The notes under the pieces were generated by a model. That model did no database searches and was not told the origin of the DNA. It worked only from the letters and a program-made list of their open reading frames with translations. Below are positions 17,111 to 26,381 of a stretch of DNA of 64,000 nt, one piece after another. The stretch lies in the NCBI RefSeq assembly GCF_001266615.1, contig NZ_LGHZ01000004.1, positions 62,001-126,000 on the forward strand, given 5' to 3'. This stretch comes from Kluyvera genomosp. 1. Its GTDB lineage: Bacteria > Pseudomonadota > Gammaproteobacteria > Enterobacterales > Enterobacteriaceae. Numbering within the stretch: the stretch's first letter is position 1; every line of letters begins with the position of its first letter. The translations under genes and the position numbers were made by a program.

Positions 17111-18751
17111 ATGAGCGAAATGATTACCGTCGGCGACGCTATCGCCAGAACGTTGGAGCAGTATCACGTTGAAGCCATTTATGGCGTCATCTCGATTCAT
17201 AACCTGCCGATTGCCGATGCGGTGGGCCAGCGCGGCAATATCCGTTTTGTGCCCGCGCGCGGTGAAGCGGGCTCGGTCACCATGGCGGATGCCCATGGCC
17301 GTTTTTCTGGACTGGGCGTGGCGCTGACCAGCACCGGTGCCGGGGCGGGCAACGCGGTGGGTGCGCTGGTGGAAGCGATGAATGCCTGCACGCCGCTGCT
17401 GCATTTGACCGGTCAGGTAGAAAAAGCCTGGCTGGATGCGGATACCGGTTTTATCCATGAAACCCGCGACCAGCTAACGTTCCTTAAGGCCAGCTCGAAG
17501 CGTGCTTATCGCATCAGTAATGCCAATCAGGCGATAGCGATTTTGCACAAGGCGATTCAGGAGGCCCAAACGCCGCCGTGCGGTCCGGTATCGGTGGAAA
17601 TTCCCATTGATATTCAAGGGGCGAAGATCCCGCTGTCGCTGGTGACTGCGCCGATTAAAGCGCGCTCCCCTGAGAGTGTCGATAACCTCGTAGTGGATGC
17701 ACTGTGGGCGCAACTCAAGCAAGCAAAACTGCCTCTGCTGTGGCTGGGCGGTGGTGCACTTGGTTGCGCTGAGGCAGTGAAAAAGCTGGCGGATGCTGGG
17801 ATGACGGTGATTTCCAGCACCCATGCGCGCGGCGTTTTGCCGGATAGCCACCGCGCGAGCCTGCGGGCATTCCACAACTCGCCGTCGGTTGAAGCGGTGA
17901 TGTCGGGCTGCGATTTCACGCTGGTTGCCGGGTCACGACTGCGCAGTAATGAAACCCGTTCGTGGACGCTGGAACTGCCGCATCCTAGGGTGCAGATTGA
18001 TATCGACCCGGCCGCGGCCAGCCGCAACTACTTGATGGATAACACCCTCACTGTCGACTGTGCGGCGCTGCTGACGGCGCTGGCGGACAGAGTGCAGGGG
18101 CGCGAATGGGGCAACGCGCAGTGGGATGCGCTGGTGCGCGGCGCGGTGGTGAAAGCCGAAGAAGGATTACGAGAGCAGTGCGGCGAGTATGCCAAACTCA
18201 ACGATGCTATCGACCAGGCGCTGCCTGAGGATGGCCTGCTGGTTCGCGACATTACCGTGTCCGGCAGTCTGTGGGGCAGTCGTCTGTTCCGCGCTAACGG
18301 CCCACTGATGAATATTCATTCGTTAGCTGGGGCGATTGGTATGGGGCTGCCGATGGCGATCGGCACGGCGATTGCTAATCCACAGCGCAAGGTTGTCGGG
18401 CTGGTTGGTGACGGCGGTCTGAGTTTGAACCTCGGCGAACTGGCGACGCTGGCGCAGGAAAAGGCCAACGTGACGCTGCTAATCATGAACGATGGGGGTT
18501 ACGGCGTGATGCGCGGCATTCAGGATAAGTATTTCGGCGGACGCCAATACTTTAATGAACTGCATACGCCGGATTTCACTCTGCTGTCGCAGGCGATTGG
18601 TCTGCAGGCGTGGAGCGTGGATCGGGCGGAGGATTTTACTGCGGTGATGACCGAAGCGTTAGCGATGCCAGGGCCGTCGGTGGTTGAAGTCAAAATGGGG
18701 CAGATTGGCGCGCTGAAGTTTGCCGGTCCGCCGCAGAAGACGCTGTATTGA
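17111..18751 (+). CDS. thiamine diphosphate-dependent enzyme (acetolactate synthase/benzoylformate decarboxylase-like)
   Basis: A 546-residue protein with the three-domain ThDP architecture. The cofactor-activating glutamate is E52 in FVPARGEAGSVTMADAHGR; the central domain has PLLWLGGGAL; the C-terminal domain has VGDGGLSLNLGELATLAQ and, about 25 residues on, MNDGGYGVMR, the GDG...N cofactor motif. It could decarboxylate a 2-oxo acid to the aldehyde used by the adjacent aldehyde dehydrogenase, or ligate a C2 unit. It is the last gene of the operon. GGGTGAG precedes the ATG. Confidence 0.85.
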   Translation: MSEMITVGDAIARTLEQYHVEAIYGVISIHNLPIADAVGQRGNIRFVPARGEAGSVTMADAHGRFSGLGVALTSTGAGAGNAVGALVEAMNACTPLLHLTGQVEKAWLDADTGFIHETRDQLTFLKASSKRAYRISNANQAIAILHKAIQEAQTPPCGPVSVEIPIDIQGAKIPLSLVTAPIKARSPESVDNLVVDALWAQLKQAKLPLLWLGGGALGCAEAVKKLADAGMTVISSTHARGVLPDSHRASLRAFHNSPSVEAVMSGCDFTLVAGSRLRSNETRSWTLELPHPRVQIDIDPAAASRNYLMDNTLTVDCAALLTALADRVQGREWGNAQWDALVRGAVVKAEEGLREQCGEYAKLNDAIDQALPEDGLLVRDITVSGSLWGSRLFRANGPLMNIHSLAGAIGMGLPMAIGTAIANPQRKVVGLVGDGGLSLNLGELATLAQEKANVTLLIMNDGGYGVMRGIQDKYFGGRQYFNELHTPDFTLLSQAIGLQAWSVDRAEDFTAVMTEALAMPGPSVVEVKMGQIGALKFAGPPQKTLY

Positions 18752-18763
18752 TGCTTAAAAGAT

Positions 18764-18797
18764 GGCCCCTCTCCCTGGCGGGAAAGGGGTCTGTTTA
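18764..18797. terminator. hairpin between convergent ThDP enzyme and porin genes
   Basis: CCCCTCTCCC and GGGAAAGGGG form a stem (loop TGGC) in the 71-bp gap between two convergent genes, followed by a short T-rich stretch (TCTGTTTATTC). It is probably the operon terminator but lacks a long T run. Confidence 0.4.
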
Positions 18798-18822
18798 TTC
18801 TCACCGAACGGTGGGGATAATC

Positions 18823-20091
18823 TTAAAACGCGTTGAACGGATATTCGACGTATACGCGAACTTCGTTGCCGCTGACGTTGTAGTCGCTGGCATTGCTGGA
18901 TACGCGCAGTACCGAGTAGCGAACTTTGAATTTCAGATCTTTCGCCGGGCCGTCCTGTACCTGGTATTGCACCTGGTTAAACCACTCGTGCTCTTTACCG
19001 TTGCTGGTCTCAGCCGTCTTGATGTTGTCACCGCGAACGTAAGCAGTGGTCCAGCTCAGACCCGGTAAGCCCAGACCGCCGAAGTCCAGCGCATAGGACG
19101 CCTGCCATGAACGCTCATCTTCGCCGTTGAAATCAGACCAGTAGGAGTTTGCCAGCCAGATGGTATTGCCGCCGTCGCCGACGCCGCCCTGGTTCTGGTA
19201 GCCGCCGTAGTTATAGCCGGTGCTGCCGCTGCTCTGCTGGTAGGCGATTTTAAAGGTGTGAATATCCCAGATATAGCTGGTGGCCAGGCTCCAGATGGAG
19301 TTGCTGCGGCCGGTATCCAGTGAATCGGCATATTCCTGCTCCAGGCGAGAGTTATAGCCGTTGAAATCGAAGACCAGCTTCTGAGAGTCGGTCAGCGGCT
19401 GCGCGTAGTTCAGACCGAGATACTGTTTGTTCAGGACATCTTCCACGTGAGAAGCGTAGAGCGCACCGCTCAGCTGGTCGTTGAACTGATAGCTGGCACC
19501 GCCGAAGGTGATGCTCTTCAGGCCGCTATTGTGGCTGTCGTCGCTTTTACGCTGTTCGTCGGTGAGGTAACCGGCGTTGACTTCCAGGCCCGCGATCTCT
19601 TTGGAGGTCAGCATGGTTCCGGTGTAGCTTTCATACAGCAGACGTGAATCATCAGCGTTGATGATTGGCAGCGCGGGGCGCTGGCTGCCGTAGCTTAATA
19701 CGGTGTTGGAAAAGCGCATTTTGGCCGTGGCGCCAAACTTTGCCAGGTCGGATTTTGCGCGACCGTCGTTGTCCTGAGCAAAGAAGTCAATGCCGCCAGC
19801 GCCGCTGTTGCCGCGACCGCCATCAAGGCGTACGGCATACTGTGCGATACCATCCACACCAAAGCCGATTGGGCCTTGCGTAAAGCCGGATTCGAAGGTG
19901 GCAATAATGCCCTGGCCCCATTCGCTTTTATCATGCAGGCCATCGCGATAGTCGCGTTTAATATAGGCATTGCGTAAAAATAGATCTAAATGACTGTCGT
20001 CAACAAATCCCTGACTCTCAGATTGTTGGCTGGCGAAAGCTGGCGCAGAGGCAATAATACTTAAGGCAATTAAGGCTAATTTATTTTTCAC
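18823..20091 (-). CDS. OprD-family outer membrane porin
   Basis: A 422-residue outer membrane protein with signal peptide VKNKLALIALSIIASAPAFA, an acidic mature start, alternating amphipathic strands and a C-terminal aromatic residue (VEYPFNAF), typical of 18-stranded OprD/OccK channels for carboxylates and amino acids. DDSHLDLFLRNAYIKRDYRDG and the SYGSQRPALPIINADDSRLL segment are OprD family hallmarks. The GTG at 20091 is the only in-frame start fitting the signal peptide; only a weak AGAAG lies upstream. OprD proteins are commoner in pseudomonads than in enterobacteria. Convergent with the catabolic operon, it probably admits the pathway substrate. Confidence 0.85.
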   Translation of the reverse strand: MKNKLALIALSIIASAPAFASQQSESQGFVDDSHLDLFLRNAYIKRDYRDGLHDKSEWGQGIIATFESGFTQGPIGFGVDGIAQYAVRLDGGRGNSGAGGIDFFAQDNDGRAKSDLAKFGATAKMRFSNTVLSYGSQRPALPIINADDSRLLYESYTGTMLTSKEIAGLEVNAGYLTDEQRKSDDSHNSGLKSITFGGASYQFNDQLSGALYASHVEDVLNKQYLGLNYAQPLTDSQKLVFDFNGYNSRLEQEYADSLDTGRSNSIWSLATSYIWDIHTFKIAYQQSSGSTGYNYGGYQNQGGVGDGGNTIWLANSYWSDFNGEDERSWQASYALDFGGLGLPGLSWTTAYVRGDNIKTAETSNGKEHEWFNQVQYQVQDGPAKDLKFKVRYSVLRVSSNASDYNVSGNEVRVYVEYPFNAF

Positions 20092-20121
20092 GGAGGGAAC
20101 TTCTCTGTTTATATAACTGTC

Positions 20122-20141
20122 AAATTGTGTTGTTACAATTT
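20122..20141. promoter_or_regulatory. inverted repeat upstream of the porin gene
   Basis: AAATTGT and ACAATTT flank six bases (GTTGTT), about 30 bp upstream of the porin start. A weak promoter overlaps it on the minus strand (TTGTAA, 17 bp, TATATA). It could be an operator; it is unrelated to the GTTTCA palindromes. Confidence 0.4.
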
Positions 20142-20448
20142 CGATATTCTCCTGAAAGCGTGTCAAAAGCAATCATTGTATGAGCGGATATTTCCTTCAG
20201 GTGAACCCGCATGGCCTGTCGCGGCTGGATTGGCTTAGACGGTATAGACTATTTAAAAATATGGCTTATGGTCCTACCGAAAGAGAATTAATATAATTTT
20301 TCATTCATTATCAGGATGAGTGTTTGAGGCGAGAGGGTATTGCTTATATATTATTCCTGGCTGACATCTAAGCATATTTAACGGTTTGTGCGCTTAAATT
20401 ATCAATTAATGCCGTTTAGCTACTTTTAATATTTTTTACTTATTATAG
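20142..20448. other. AT-rich noncoding stretch between porin and loiP
   Basis: About 300 bp, AT-rich, without a credible reading frame or recognised repeat; it presumably carries upstream control sequence of the porin gene. Confidence 0.4.
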
Positions 20449-20472
20449 CAAGGGGGCAATATCGCCCCCTTG
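20449..20472 (-). terminator. strong hairpin downstream of loiP
   Basis: CAAGGGGGC and GCCCCCTTG form a perfect 9-bp stem with a 6-base loop. It lies downstream of loiP on the minus strand but the following sequence is A/T mixed rather than a T run, so terminator function is only likely. Confidence 0.45.
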
Positions 20473-20477
20473 TATAC

Positions 20478-20593
20478 ACGTTATCCTTCAAGCTGCCTCA
20501 GCGTTGGCTGCGTTCGTTCACCCGAATCACTTACCACAGTAAGCTCATCGGGATTCACTCACTTGCCGCCTTGATGCCACTTGAATAATTTTG
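20478..20593. repeat. ERIC element (intergenic repeat unit), copy 1
   Basis: The stretch contains CGTTGGCTGCGTTCGTTCAC, then a central imperfect palindrome (CCCGAATCACTTAC / GTAAGCTCATCGGG) and GATTCACTCACTTGCCGCC, all recognisable parts of the enterobacterial repetitive intergenic consensus. Its ends are inverted (CTTCAAG / CTTGAA). It lies between the porin and loiP and shares its structure with copy 2 in the gcv operon. Confidence 0.8.
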
Positions 20594-20605
20594 TGTATAG
20601 ATTAA

Positions 20606-21364
20606 TTATTTAATGCCGTCGGCGTTCAGGCGATCGCGGATGTGCTGGGCACGTTCCTGAGAACCAGGGTGATCGTCAAACATCGAGCTTTGGCGGCCAT
20701 CTTCGAGTTTTGCCAGCTTCTCAAAGCTGGTGGCAAGGCCGGTTGGGTTGATGCCTCTTTTGCGCAGCAGATCGTAGGAATAGTCATCTGCTTCAGATTC
20801 CTGGCGCTGAGAGAACTGTGAATTCACCAGTTTTTCGCCAAGATCGCCCAGCTGTGATTGTGACAGACTGCCGACAATACCGCCCGCAGACGCGGCCGCA
20901 GCGCGAAGGGCGTTGGTGCCGATGGCCACCTGCATTCCTTTCTTCACATGCCCCAGTGCGACGTGGCCCATTTCGTGGCCGACGACCGCTTCGACTTCGT
21001 TATCATTCATCAGATCCATCAGGCCGCTGTAGACGCGGATGCAGCCGTTAGCCATGGCGAAGGCATTAACGTCTTTTGCCACATAGACTTTGTAATTCAC
21101 CGGCTGGCCATTGATGTTGTCGCCAAGTGCGGCCGCAATTTTATTTAGGCGTTTCACGTAGTCGCTGCTGGCCGGAGCGATAGTCGCTTTGCTGTCCATA
21201 TCCTTACAGGCCTGATCGCTCAGGGCTTGCACCTGCTCATCGCTTAAGGAGAACGCCTGCAGCGCGCCGGTGCTGGAACTTAATAAGCCGTTTGAATCCA
21301 TATTCTGGCAGCCGCTAAGCAGTAACGTCGCGCCGAAAGCCAGAACTATCGCCCGTTTTTTCAT
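20606..21364 (-). CDS. loiP: outer membrane lipoprotein metalloprotease LoiP
   Basis: A 252-residue M48-family zinc protease anchored by lipid. The signal peptide ends in LLLSGC (lipidated C19), and the active site is VVGHEMGHVALGH (HExxH). The third ligand region is ESEADDYSYDLLRKRG. E. coli LoiP (YggG) is the same size, sits next to tktA in the same orientation and cooperates with the BepA protease and the Lon/Era stress network in low osmolarity; that role is carried over from the family. In this genome the catabolic island separates it from speB. Confidence 0.93.
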   Translation of the reverse strand: MKKRAIVLAFGATLLLSGCQNMDSNGLLSSSTGALQAFSLSDEQVQALSDQACKDMDSKATIAPASSDYVKRLNKIAAALGDNINGQPVNYKVYVAKDVNAFAMANGCIRVYSGLMDLMNDNEVEAVVGHEMGHVALGHVKKGMQVAIGTNALRAAAASAGGIVGSLSQSQLGDLGEKLVNSQFSQRQESEADDYSYDLLRKRGINPTGLATSFEKLAKLEDGRQSSMFDDHPGSQERAQHIRDRLNADGIK

Positions 21365-21632
21365 GAGAGTGCTTCCAAAGTCGTTTATCTGATAGTGCCC
21401 TGGAATGGTATCGCCAGAGTTACGCTAAGTATAAAGAATATCGTCAGTTGCGAGCGAGTGGATTACATCTCGTTAACCTCTGTTCCAGAGATTTCTGAAT
21501 TCGCAAAAGGATGCTCCATGTACATGCTTTGTCGCATAGGTTACATTGTTGGCACTTTTTTCTGGCACAGCCCGTAACGTGCGCGCCTCGTGGCGTTAGG
21601 GTACGCCTTCAACAGTCCGAACTGGAGTCAAA
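21365..21632. other. loiP-tktA divergent promoter region
   Basis: A 268-bp gap between divergent genes. A short reading frame at 21395-21577 has no family resemblance and no ribosome binding site. The region must hold the promoters of both genes. Confidence 0.4.
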
Positions 21633-23624
21633 ATGTCCTCACGTAAAGAGCTTGCTAATGCTATTCGTGCGCTGAGCATGGACGCAGTACAGAAAGCCAA
21701 ATCCGGTCACCCGGGTGCCCCTATGGGTATGGCTGACATTGCCGAAGTCCTGTGGCGTGATTTTATGAACCATAACCCACAAAATCCGTCCTGGGCTGAC
21801 CGTGACCGCTTTGTACTGTCTAACGGCCACGGCTCCATGCTGATCTATAGCCTGCTGCACCTCACCGGCTACGATCTGCCAATGTCCGAGCTGAAAAACT
21901 TCCGTCAGCTGCACTCCCAGACTCCGGGCCACCCGGAAGTCGGCTACACCGCAGGTGTGGAAACCACCACTGGCCCACTGGGTCAGGGCATTGCAAACGC
22001 GGTGGGTATGGCGATTGCAGAAAAAACGCTGGCGGCACAGTTCAACCGTCCTGGTCACGATATCGTTGACCACTTCACCTATGCATTCATGGGTGATGGC
22101 TGCATGATGGAAGGCATTTCTCACGAAGTGTGCTCCCTGGCCGGTACCCTGAAGCTGGGTAAACTGGTTGCGTTCTACGATGACAACGGTATTTCTATCG
22201 ATGGTCACGTTGAAGGCTGGTTCACCGATGATACCGCTAAGCGTTTTGAAGCCTACAACTGGCACGTCATCCGCGGCATTGATGGCCACGATTCTGACGC
22301 CATCAAACGTGCGGTAGAAGAAGCTCGCGCAGTGACCGACAAACCGTCCCTGCTGATGTGCAAAACCATTATCGGCTTCGGTTCTCCGAACAAGCAAGGG
22401 ACTCACGACTCCCACGGCGCACCGCTGGGTGATGCAGAAGTGGCGCTGACTCGTGAAAAACTGGGCTGGAAATACGCGCCGTTCGAAATCCCAGCTGACA
22501 TCTACGCGCAGTGGGATGCGAAAGCGGCAGGCCAGGCGAAAGAAGCCAGCTGGAACGAGAAGTTCGCTGCCTACGCGAAAGCTTTCCCTCAAGAAGCCGC
22601 TGAGTTCACTCGTCGTATGAAAGGCGACATGCCTTCAGACTTCGATGCAAAAGCGAACGAATTCATCGCTAAACTGCAGGCTAACCCGGCTAAAATCGCC
22701 AGCCGTAAAGCTTCTCAGAACGCTATCGAAGCGTTTGGTCCTCTGCTGCCAGAGTTCCTCGGCGGTTCGGCTGACCTGGCACCGTCTAACCTGACTATCT
22801 GGTCGGGTTCTAAACCAATCAACGAAGACATCGCGGGTAACTATATCCATTACGGTGTCCGTGAATTCGGTATGACCGCGATTGCTAACGGTATCTCTTT
22901 GCACGGCGGTTTCCTGCCTTACACCTCGACCTTCCTGATGTTTGTTGAATACGCACGTAACGCCGTACGTATGGCTGCGCTGATGAAGAAACGTCAGGTG
23001 ATGGTTTATACCCACGACTCCATCGGTCTGGGCGAAGATGGCCCAACTCACCAGCCAGTAGAGCAGGTTGCATCTCTGCGCGTGACCCCGAACATGTCCA
23101 CATGGCGCCCATGTGACCAGGTTGAATCTGCGGTAGCGTGGAAATACGGCGTAGAGCGTCAGGACGGCCCAACCGCACTGATTCTCTCCCGTCAGAACCT
23201 GGCACAGCAGGAACGTACCGAAGAGCAGTTGGCAAACATCGCTCGCGGTGGCTACGTGCTGAAAGACTGCGCGGGTCAGCCAGAACTGATCTTCATCGCG
23301 ACCGGTTCTGAAGTTGAGCTGGCGGTTGCAGCTTACGAAAAACTGACTGCAGAAGGCGTGAAGGCGCGCGTGGTTTCCATGCCGTCCACTGATGCATTCG
23401 ACAAACAGGACGCAGCGTACCGTGAATCCGTACTGCCAAAAGCGGTCTCCGCTCGCGTGGCTGTAGAAGCGGGTATCGCTGACTACTGGTTCAAATACGT
23501 GGGTCTGAACGGCGCCATCGTCGGTATGACCACCTTCGGCGAGTCTGCTCCGGCAGAGCTGCTGTTCGAAGAGTTCGGCTTCACCGTCGACAACGTTGTC
23601 GCGAAAGCGAAAGCGCTGCTGTAG
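21633..23624 (+). CDS. tktA: transketolase 1
   Basis: Transfers two-carbon units in the non-oxidative pentose phosphate pathway using ThDP. The 663-residue protein equals E. coli TktA in length. It has the N-terminal [11 protein letters not shown] segment, the [12 protein letters not shown] cofactor motif (GDG near 154), DDNGISIDG and the [17 protein letters not shown] active-site segment of the middle domain. CTGGAG precedes the ATG. Codon use is that of a highly expressed gene (CTG, CGT, AAC, GAA dominate). It is adjacent to epd, whereas E. coli has several extra genes in between. Confidence 0.97.
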   Translation: MSSRKELANAIRALSMDAVQKAKSGHPGAPMGMADIAEVLWRDFMNHNPQNPSWADRDRFVLSNGHGSMLIYSLLHLTGYDLPMSELKNFRQLHSQTPGHPEVGYTAGVETTTGPLGQGIANAVGMAIAEKTLAAQFNRPGHDIVDHFTYAFMGDGCMMEGISHEVCSLAGTLKLGKLVAFYDDNGISIDGHVEGWFTDDTAKRFEAYNWHVIRGIDGHDSDAIKRAVEEARAVTDKPSLLMCKTIIGFGSPNKQGTHDSHGAPLGDAEVALTREKLGWKYAPFEIPADIYAQWDAKAAGQAKEASWNEKFAAYAKAFPQEAAEFTRRMKGDMPSDFDAKANEFIAKLQANPAKIASRKASQNAIEAFGPLLPEFLGGSADLAPSNLTIWSGSKPINEDIAGNYIHYGVREFGMTAIANGISLHGGFLPYTSTFLMFVEYARNAVRMAALMKKRQVMVYTHDSIGLGEDGPTHQPVEQVASLRVTPNMSTWRPCDQVESAVAWKYGVERQDGPTALILSRQNLAQQERTEEQLANIARGGYVLKDCAGQPELIFIATGSEVELAVAAYEKLTAEGVKARVVSMPSTDAFDKQDAAYRESVLPKAVSARVAVEAGIADYWFKYVGLNGAIVGMTTFGESAPAELLFEEFGFTVDNVVAKAKALL

Positions 23625-23640
23625 TTTTAAGACAGTAGAA

Positions 23641-23671
23641 AACGGGTCGCTTAGGCGGCCCGTTTTTTTTG
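23641..23671 (+). terminator. intrinsic terminator of tktA
   Basis: AACGGGTCGC TTAG GCGGCCCGTT stem-loop followed by eight T residues, 17 bp after the tktA stop. Confidence 0.9.
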
Positions 23672-23853
23672 TCTTCAATAAAAGATGAGTGGGGAACGTT
23701 ATCTGAAATCTGATGGAGGCGGCCATCATATTGATGCGATTAATCCGTTTTCAGAGAGAAATCCAGATTTACGCAGCGGCAATAACGTTATCTTGCTACG
23801 CTTATGCACAATTCTGGGATGTGGAATAAATAGGGCCTCTCATTGCACAAAAG

Positions 23854-23869
23854 TGTGACGTAAGTCAGA
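23854..23869. promoter_or_regulatory. candidate CRP site upstream of epd
   Basis: TGTGACGTAAGTCAGA keeps the left half TGTGA and three bases of the right half TCACA with the correct 6-bp spacing. E. coli epd-pgk-fbaA is known to be CRP-activated, which supports it. Confidence 0.5.
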
Positions 23870-23926
23870 TAACCGCTTTCTCTAACTGGACAATCATTCC
23901 TTTTATTCCGCGTTTCGCTTATTCTA

Positions 23927-23942
23927 GCTGAAGCGTTTCAGT
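23927..23942. promoter_or_regulatory. Cra (FruR) operator upstream of epd
   Basis: GCTGAAGCGTTTCAGT is a near-perfect match to the Cra consensus (GCTGAAACGTTTCAGC-like). Cra represses the epd-pgk-fbaA operon in E. coli. It lies about 120 bp upstream of epd. Confidence 0.75.
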
Positions 23943-24062
23943 TGGCAGTTTGTTCGACATTTAACCAATCAGTCACTGTTTGTGGCGGGTAAGGTTTCCC
24001 AGAACCGATGGCTGCATTACTCTGTGAGCCACTTTGCTTCGGGATAACCTTGCAGGAGACCT

Positions 24063-25091
24063 ATGACCGTACGCGTAGCGATTAATGGCTTCGGTCGCAT
24101 TGGACGTAACGTGGTTCGTGCTTTGTATGAATCCGGACGCCGTGCGGAAATCACCGTAGTGGCTATCAACGAACTGGCCGATGCTGCCGGCATCGCGCAT
24201 TTGTTGAAGTATGACACCAGTCATGGGCGCTTTGCCTGGGATGTCCGCCAGGAGCGAGAACAGCTCTATGTCGGCGACGATTCCATCCGTCTTCTGCACG
24301 AGCGTTCAATCGACGCGCTCCCCTGGCGTGAACTGTCGGTTGATGTGGTGTTGGACTGTACCGGCGTGTACGGTAATCGCGAACACGGCGAAGCCCATAT
24401 TGCCGCCGGCGCGAAGAAGGTGCTCTTTTCACATCCTGGCAGCAACGATCTCGACGCGACCGTCGTGTTTGGCGTTAACCAACACGAACTGCGCGCGGAA
24501 CACCGCATTGTTTCCAATGCCTCCTGTACCACCAACTGCATCATTCCCGTCATCAAATTATTAGATGATGCCTATGGCATTGAGTCCGGTACGGTTACGA
24601 CTATCCATTCCGCGATGCACGATCAGCAGGTGATTGACGCCTATCACCCGGATTTACGCCGCACGCGCGCGGCAAGCCAGTCCATCATTCCGGTCGATAC
24701 AAAACTTGCGGCGGGGATTGCCCGTATTTTCCCGCAGTTTAGTGACCATTTTGAGGCGATCGCAGTGCGCGTACCCACCATCAACGTGACGGCGATTGAC
24801 CTGAGCGTGACGGTGAAGAAGCCGGTAAAAGCCCATGAAGTCAACCAGTTGCTGCAAAAAGCAGCACAGGGTACATTTCATGGTATAGTTGACTATACGG
24901 AATTACCGTTGGTCTCGACTGATTTTAATCACGATCCGCACAGCGCCATTGTCGATGGCACGCAGACGCGGGTCAGTGGAGCACACCTGATCAAAACGCT
25001 GGTCTGGTGTGATAACGAATGGGGCTTTGCTAACCGAATGCTCGACACGACGTTAGCAATGGCAGCTATTGGTTTCAGGCTCGACGCTTGA
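24063..25091 (+). CDS. epd: D-erythrose-4-phosphate dehydrogenase
   Basis: Oxidises erythrose 4-phosphate to 4-phosphoerythronate, the entry to pyridoxal phosphate synthesis. The 342-residue protein belongs to the GAPDH fold: NAD loop [15 protein letters not shown], catalytic cysteine C155 in SNASCTTNC, and the C-terminal [13 protein letters not shown]. Epd-specific features rather than GapA ones, plus position at the head of epd-pgk-fbaA, identify it. AGGAG precedes the ATG. E. coli Epd is 339 residues. Confidence 0.96.
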   Translation: MTVRVAINGFGRIGRNVVRALYESGRRAEITVVAINELADAAGIAHLLKYDTSHGRFAWDVRQEREQLYVGDDSIRLLHERSIDALPWRELSVDVVLDCTGVYGNREHGEAHIAAGAKKVLFSHPGSNDLDATVVFGVNQHELRAEHRIVSNASCTTNCIIPVIKLLDDAYGIESGTVTTIHSAMHDQQVIDAYHPDLRRTRAASQSIIPVDTKLAAGIARIFPQFSDHFEAIAVRVPTINVTAIDLSVTVKKPVKAHEVNQLLQKAAQGTFHGIVDYTELPLVSTDFNHDPHSAIVDGTQTRVSGAHLIKTLVWCDNEWGFANRMLDTTLAMAAIGFRLDA

Positions 25092-25130
25092 GCGTCGACA
25101 AAACTTTAAGTATCAACGAGAGGATTCACC

Positions 25131-26294
25131 ATGTCTGTAATTAAGATGACCGATCTGGATCTGGCTGGTAAACGCGTTTTCATCCGTGCGGACCTGAACG
25201 TACCAGTTAAAGAAGGGAAAGTAACCAGCGACGCGCGTATCCGTGCATCTCTGCCGACCATTGAGCTGGCTCTGAAGCAGGGCGCTAAAGTGATGGTCAC
25301 TTCTCACCTGGGTCGTCCGACCGAAGGCGAGTACAACGAAGAATTCTCTCTGCTGCCGGTTGTTAACTATCTGAAAGACAAACTGTCTGCTCCAGTACGC
25401 CTGGTGAAAGATTACCTGGACGGCGTTGAAGTGGCTGCCGGTGAACTGGTGGTTCTGGAAAACGTTCGCTTCAACAAAGGCGAAAAGAAAGACGACGAAG
25501 CGCTGTCTAAAAAATATGCTGCACTGTGCGACGTATTCGTGATGGATGCATTCGGTACTGCACACCGTGCACAGGCTTCTACTCACGGTATCGGCAAGTT
25601 CGCTGACGTCGCTTGCGCAGGCCCACTGCTGGCCGCTGAGCTGGACGCACTGGGTAAAGCACTGAAAGAACCAGCACGCCCAATGGTTGCTATCGTTGGC
25701 GGTTCTAAAGTTTCTACCAAACTGACCGTTCTGGATTCCCTGTCTAAAATCGCTGACCAGCTGATTGTTGGCGGTGGTATTGCTAACACCTTCGTTGCTG
25801 CTCAAGGCCACAACGTCGGTAAATCTCTGTATGAAGCAGACCTGGTTGACGAAGCAAAACGTCTGCTGACCACCTGTGATATCCCAGTCCCAACCGACGT
25901 TCGCGTAGCGACCGAGTTCTCTGAAACTGCGGCTGCAACCCTGAAATCTGTTAACGACATCAAAGATGAAGAGCAGATTCTGGATCTGGGCGACGTTTCT
26001 GCACAGAAACTGGCTGACATTCTGAAAAATGCGAAAACCATTCTGTGGAACGGTCCGGTTGGCGTGTTCGAATTCCCTAACTTCCGTAAAGGGACCGAAA
26101 TTGTGGCTAACGCTATCGCAGACAGTGAAGCGTTCTCCATCGCAGGCGGCGGCGATACTCTGGCGGCTATCGACCTGTTCGGTATTTCCGACAAAATCTC
26201 CTACATCTCTACTGGCGGCGGCGCATTCCTCGAATTCGTGGAAGGTAAAGTCCTGCCAGCAGTAGCAATGCTCGAAGAGCGCGCTAAGAAGTAA
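25131..26294 (+). CDS. pgk: phosphoglycerate kinase
   Basis: Glycolytic enzyme producing ATP and 3-phosphoglycerate from 1,3-bisphosphoglycerate. The 387 residues match E. coli Pgk in length. [12 protein letters not shown] and [17 protein letters not shown] bind the substrate in the N-terminal domain; WNGPVGVFE and [11 protein letters not shown] bind nucleotide in the C-terminal domain. GAGAGG precedes the ATG. Codon usage is strongly biased to preferred codons. Middle gene of epd-pgk-fbaA, 39 bp after epd. Confidence 0.97.
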   Translation: MSVIKMTDLDLAGKRVFIRADLNVPVKEGKVTSDARIRASLPTIELALKQGAKVMVTSHLGRPTEGEYNEEFSLLPVVNYLKDKLSAPVRLVKDYLDGVEVAAGELVVLENVRFNKGEKKDDEALSKKYAALCDVFVMDAFGTAHRAQASTHGIGKFADVACAGPLLAAELDALGKALKEPARPMVAIVGGSKVSTKLTVLDSLSKIADQLIVGGGIANTFVAAQGHNVGKSLYEADLVDEAKRLLTTCDIPVPTDVRVATEFSETAAATLKSVNDIKDEEQILDLGDVSAQKLADILKNAKTILWNGPVGVFEFPNFRKGTEIVANAIADSEAFSIAGGGDTLAAIDLFGISDKISYISTGGGAFLEFVEGKVLPAVAMLEERAKK

Positions 26295-26381
26295 GCCATT
26301 TAAGGGCAGGGAAACCTGCCCAGTTATTCACGCGCTTTAGGGCGCGCCCCTTTCCAAGGCCGAAGATACAGGACTCGTAAC

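Noticed and set aside
4415-20091. Mobile-element origin of the catabolic island shown by integrase, transposase or direct repeats
   Set aside because: No such gene, no tRNA target and no flanking direct repeat were seen; transfer remains possible only by inference.
21639-23729. Two long minus-strand frames opposite tktA
   Set aside because: Antisense to an unmistakable transketolase and created by its codon bias; no ribosome binding sites or motifs.
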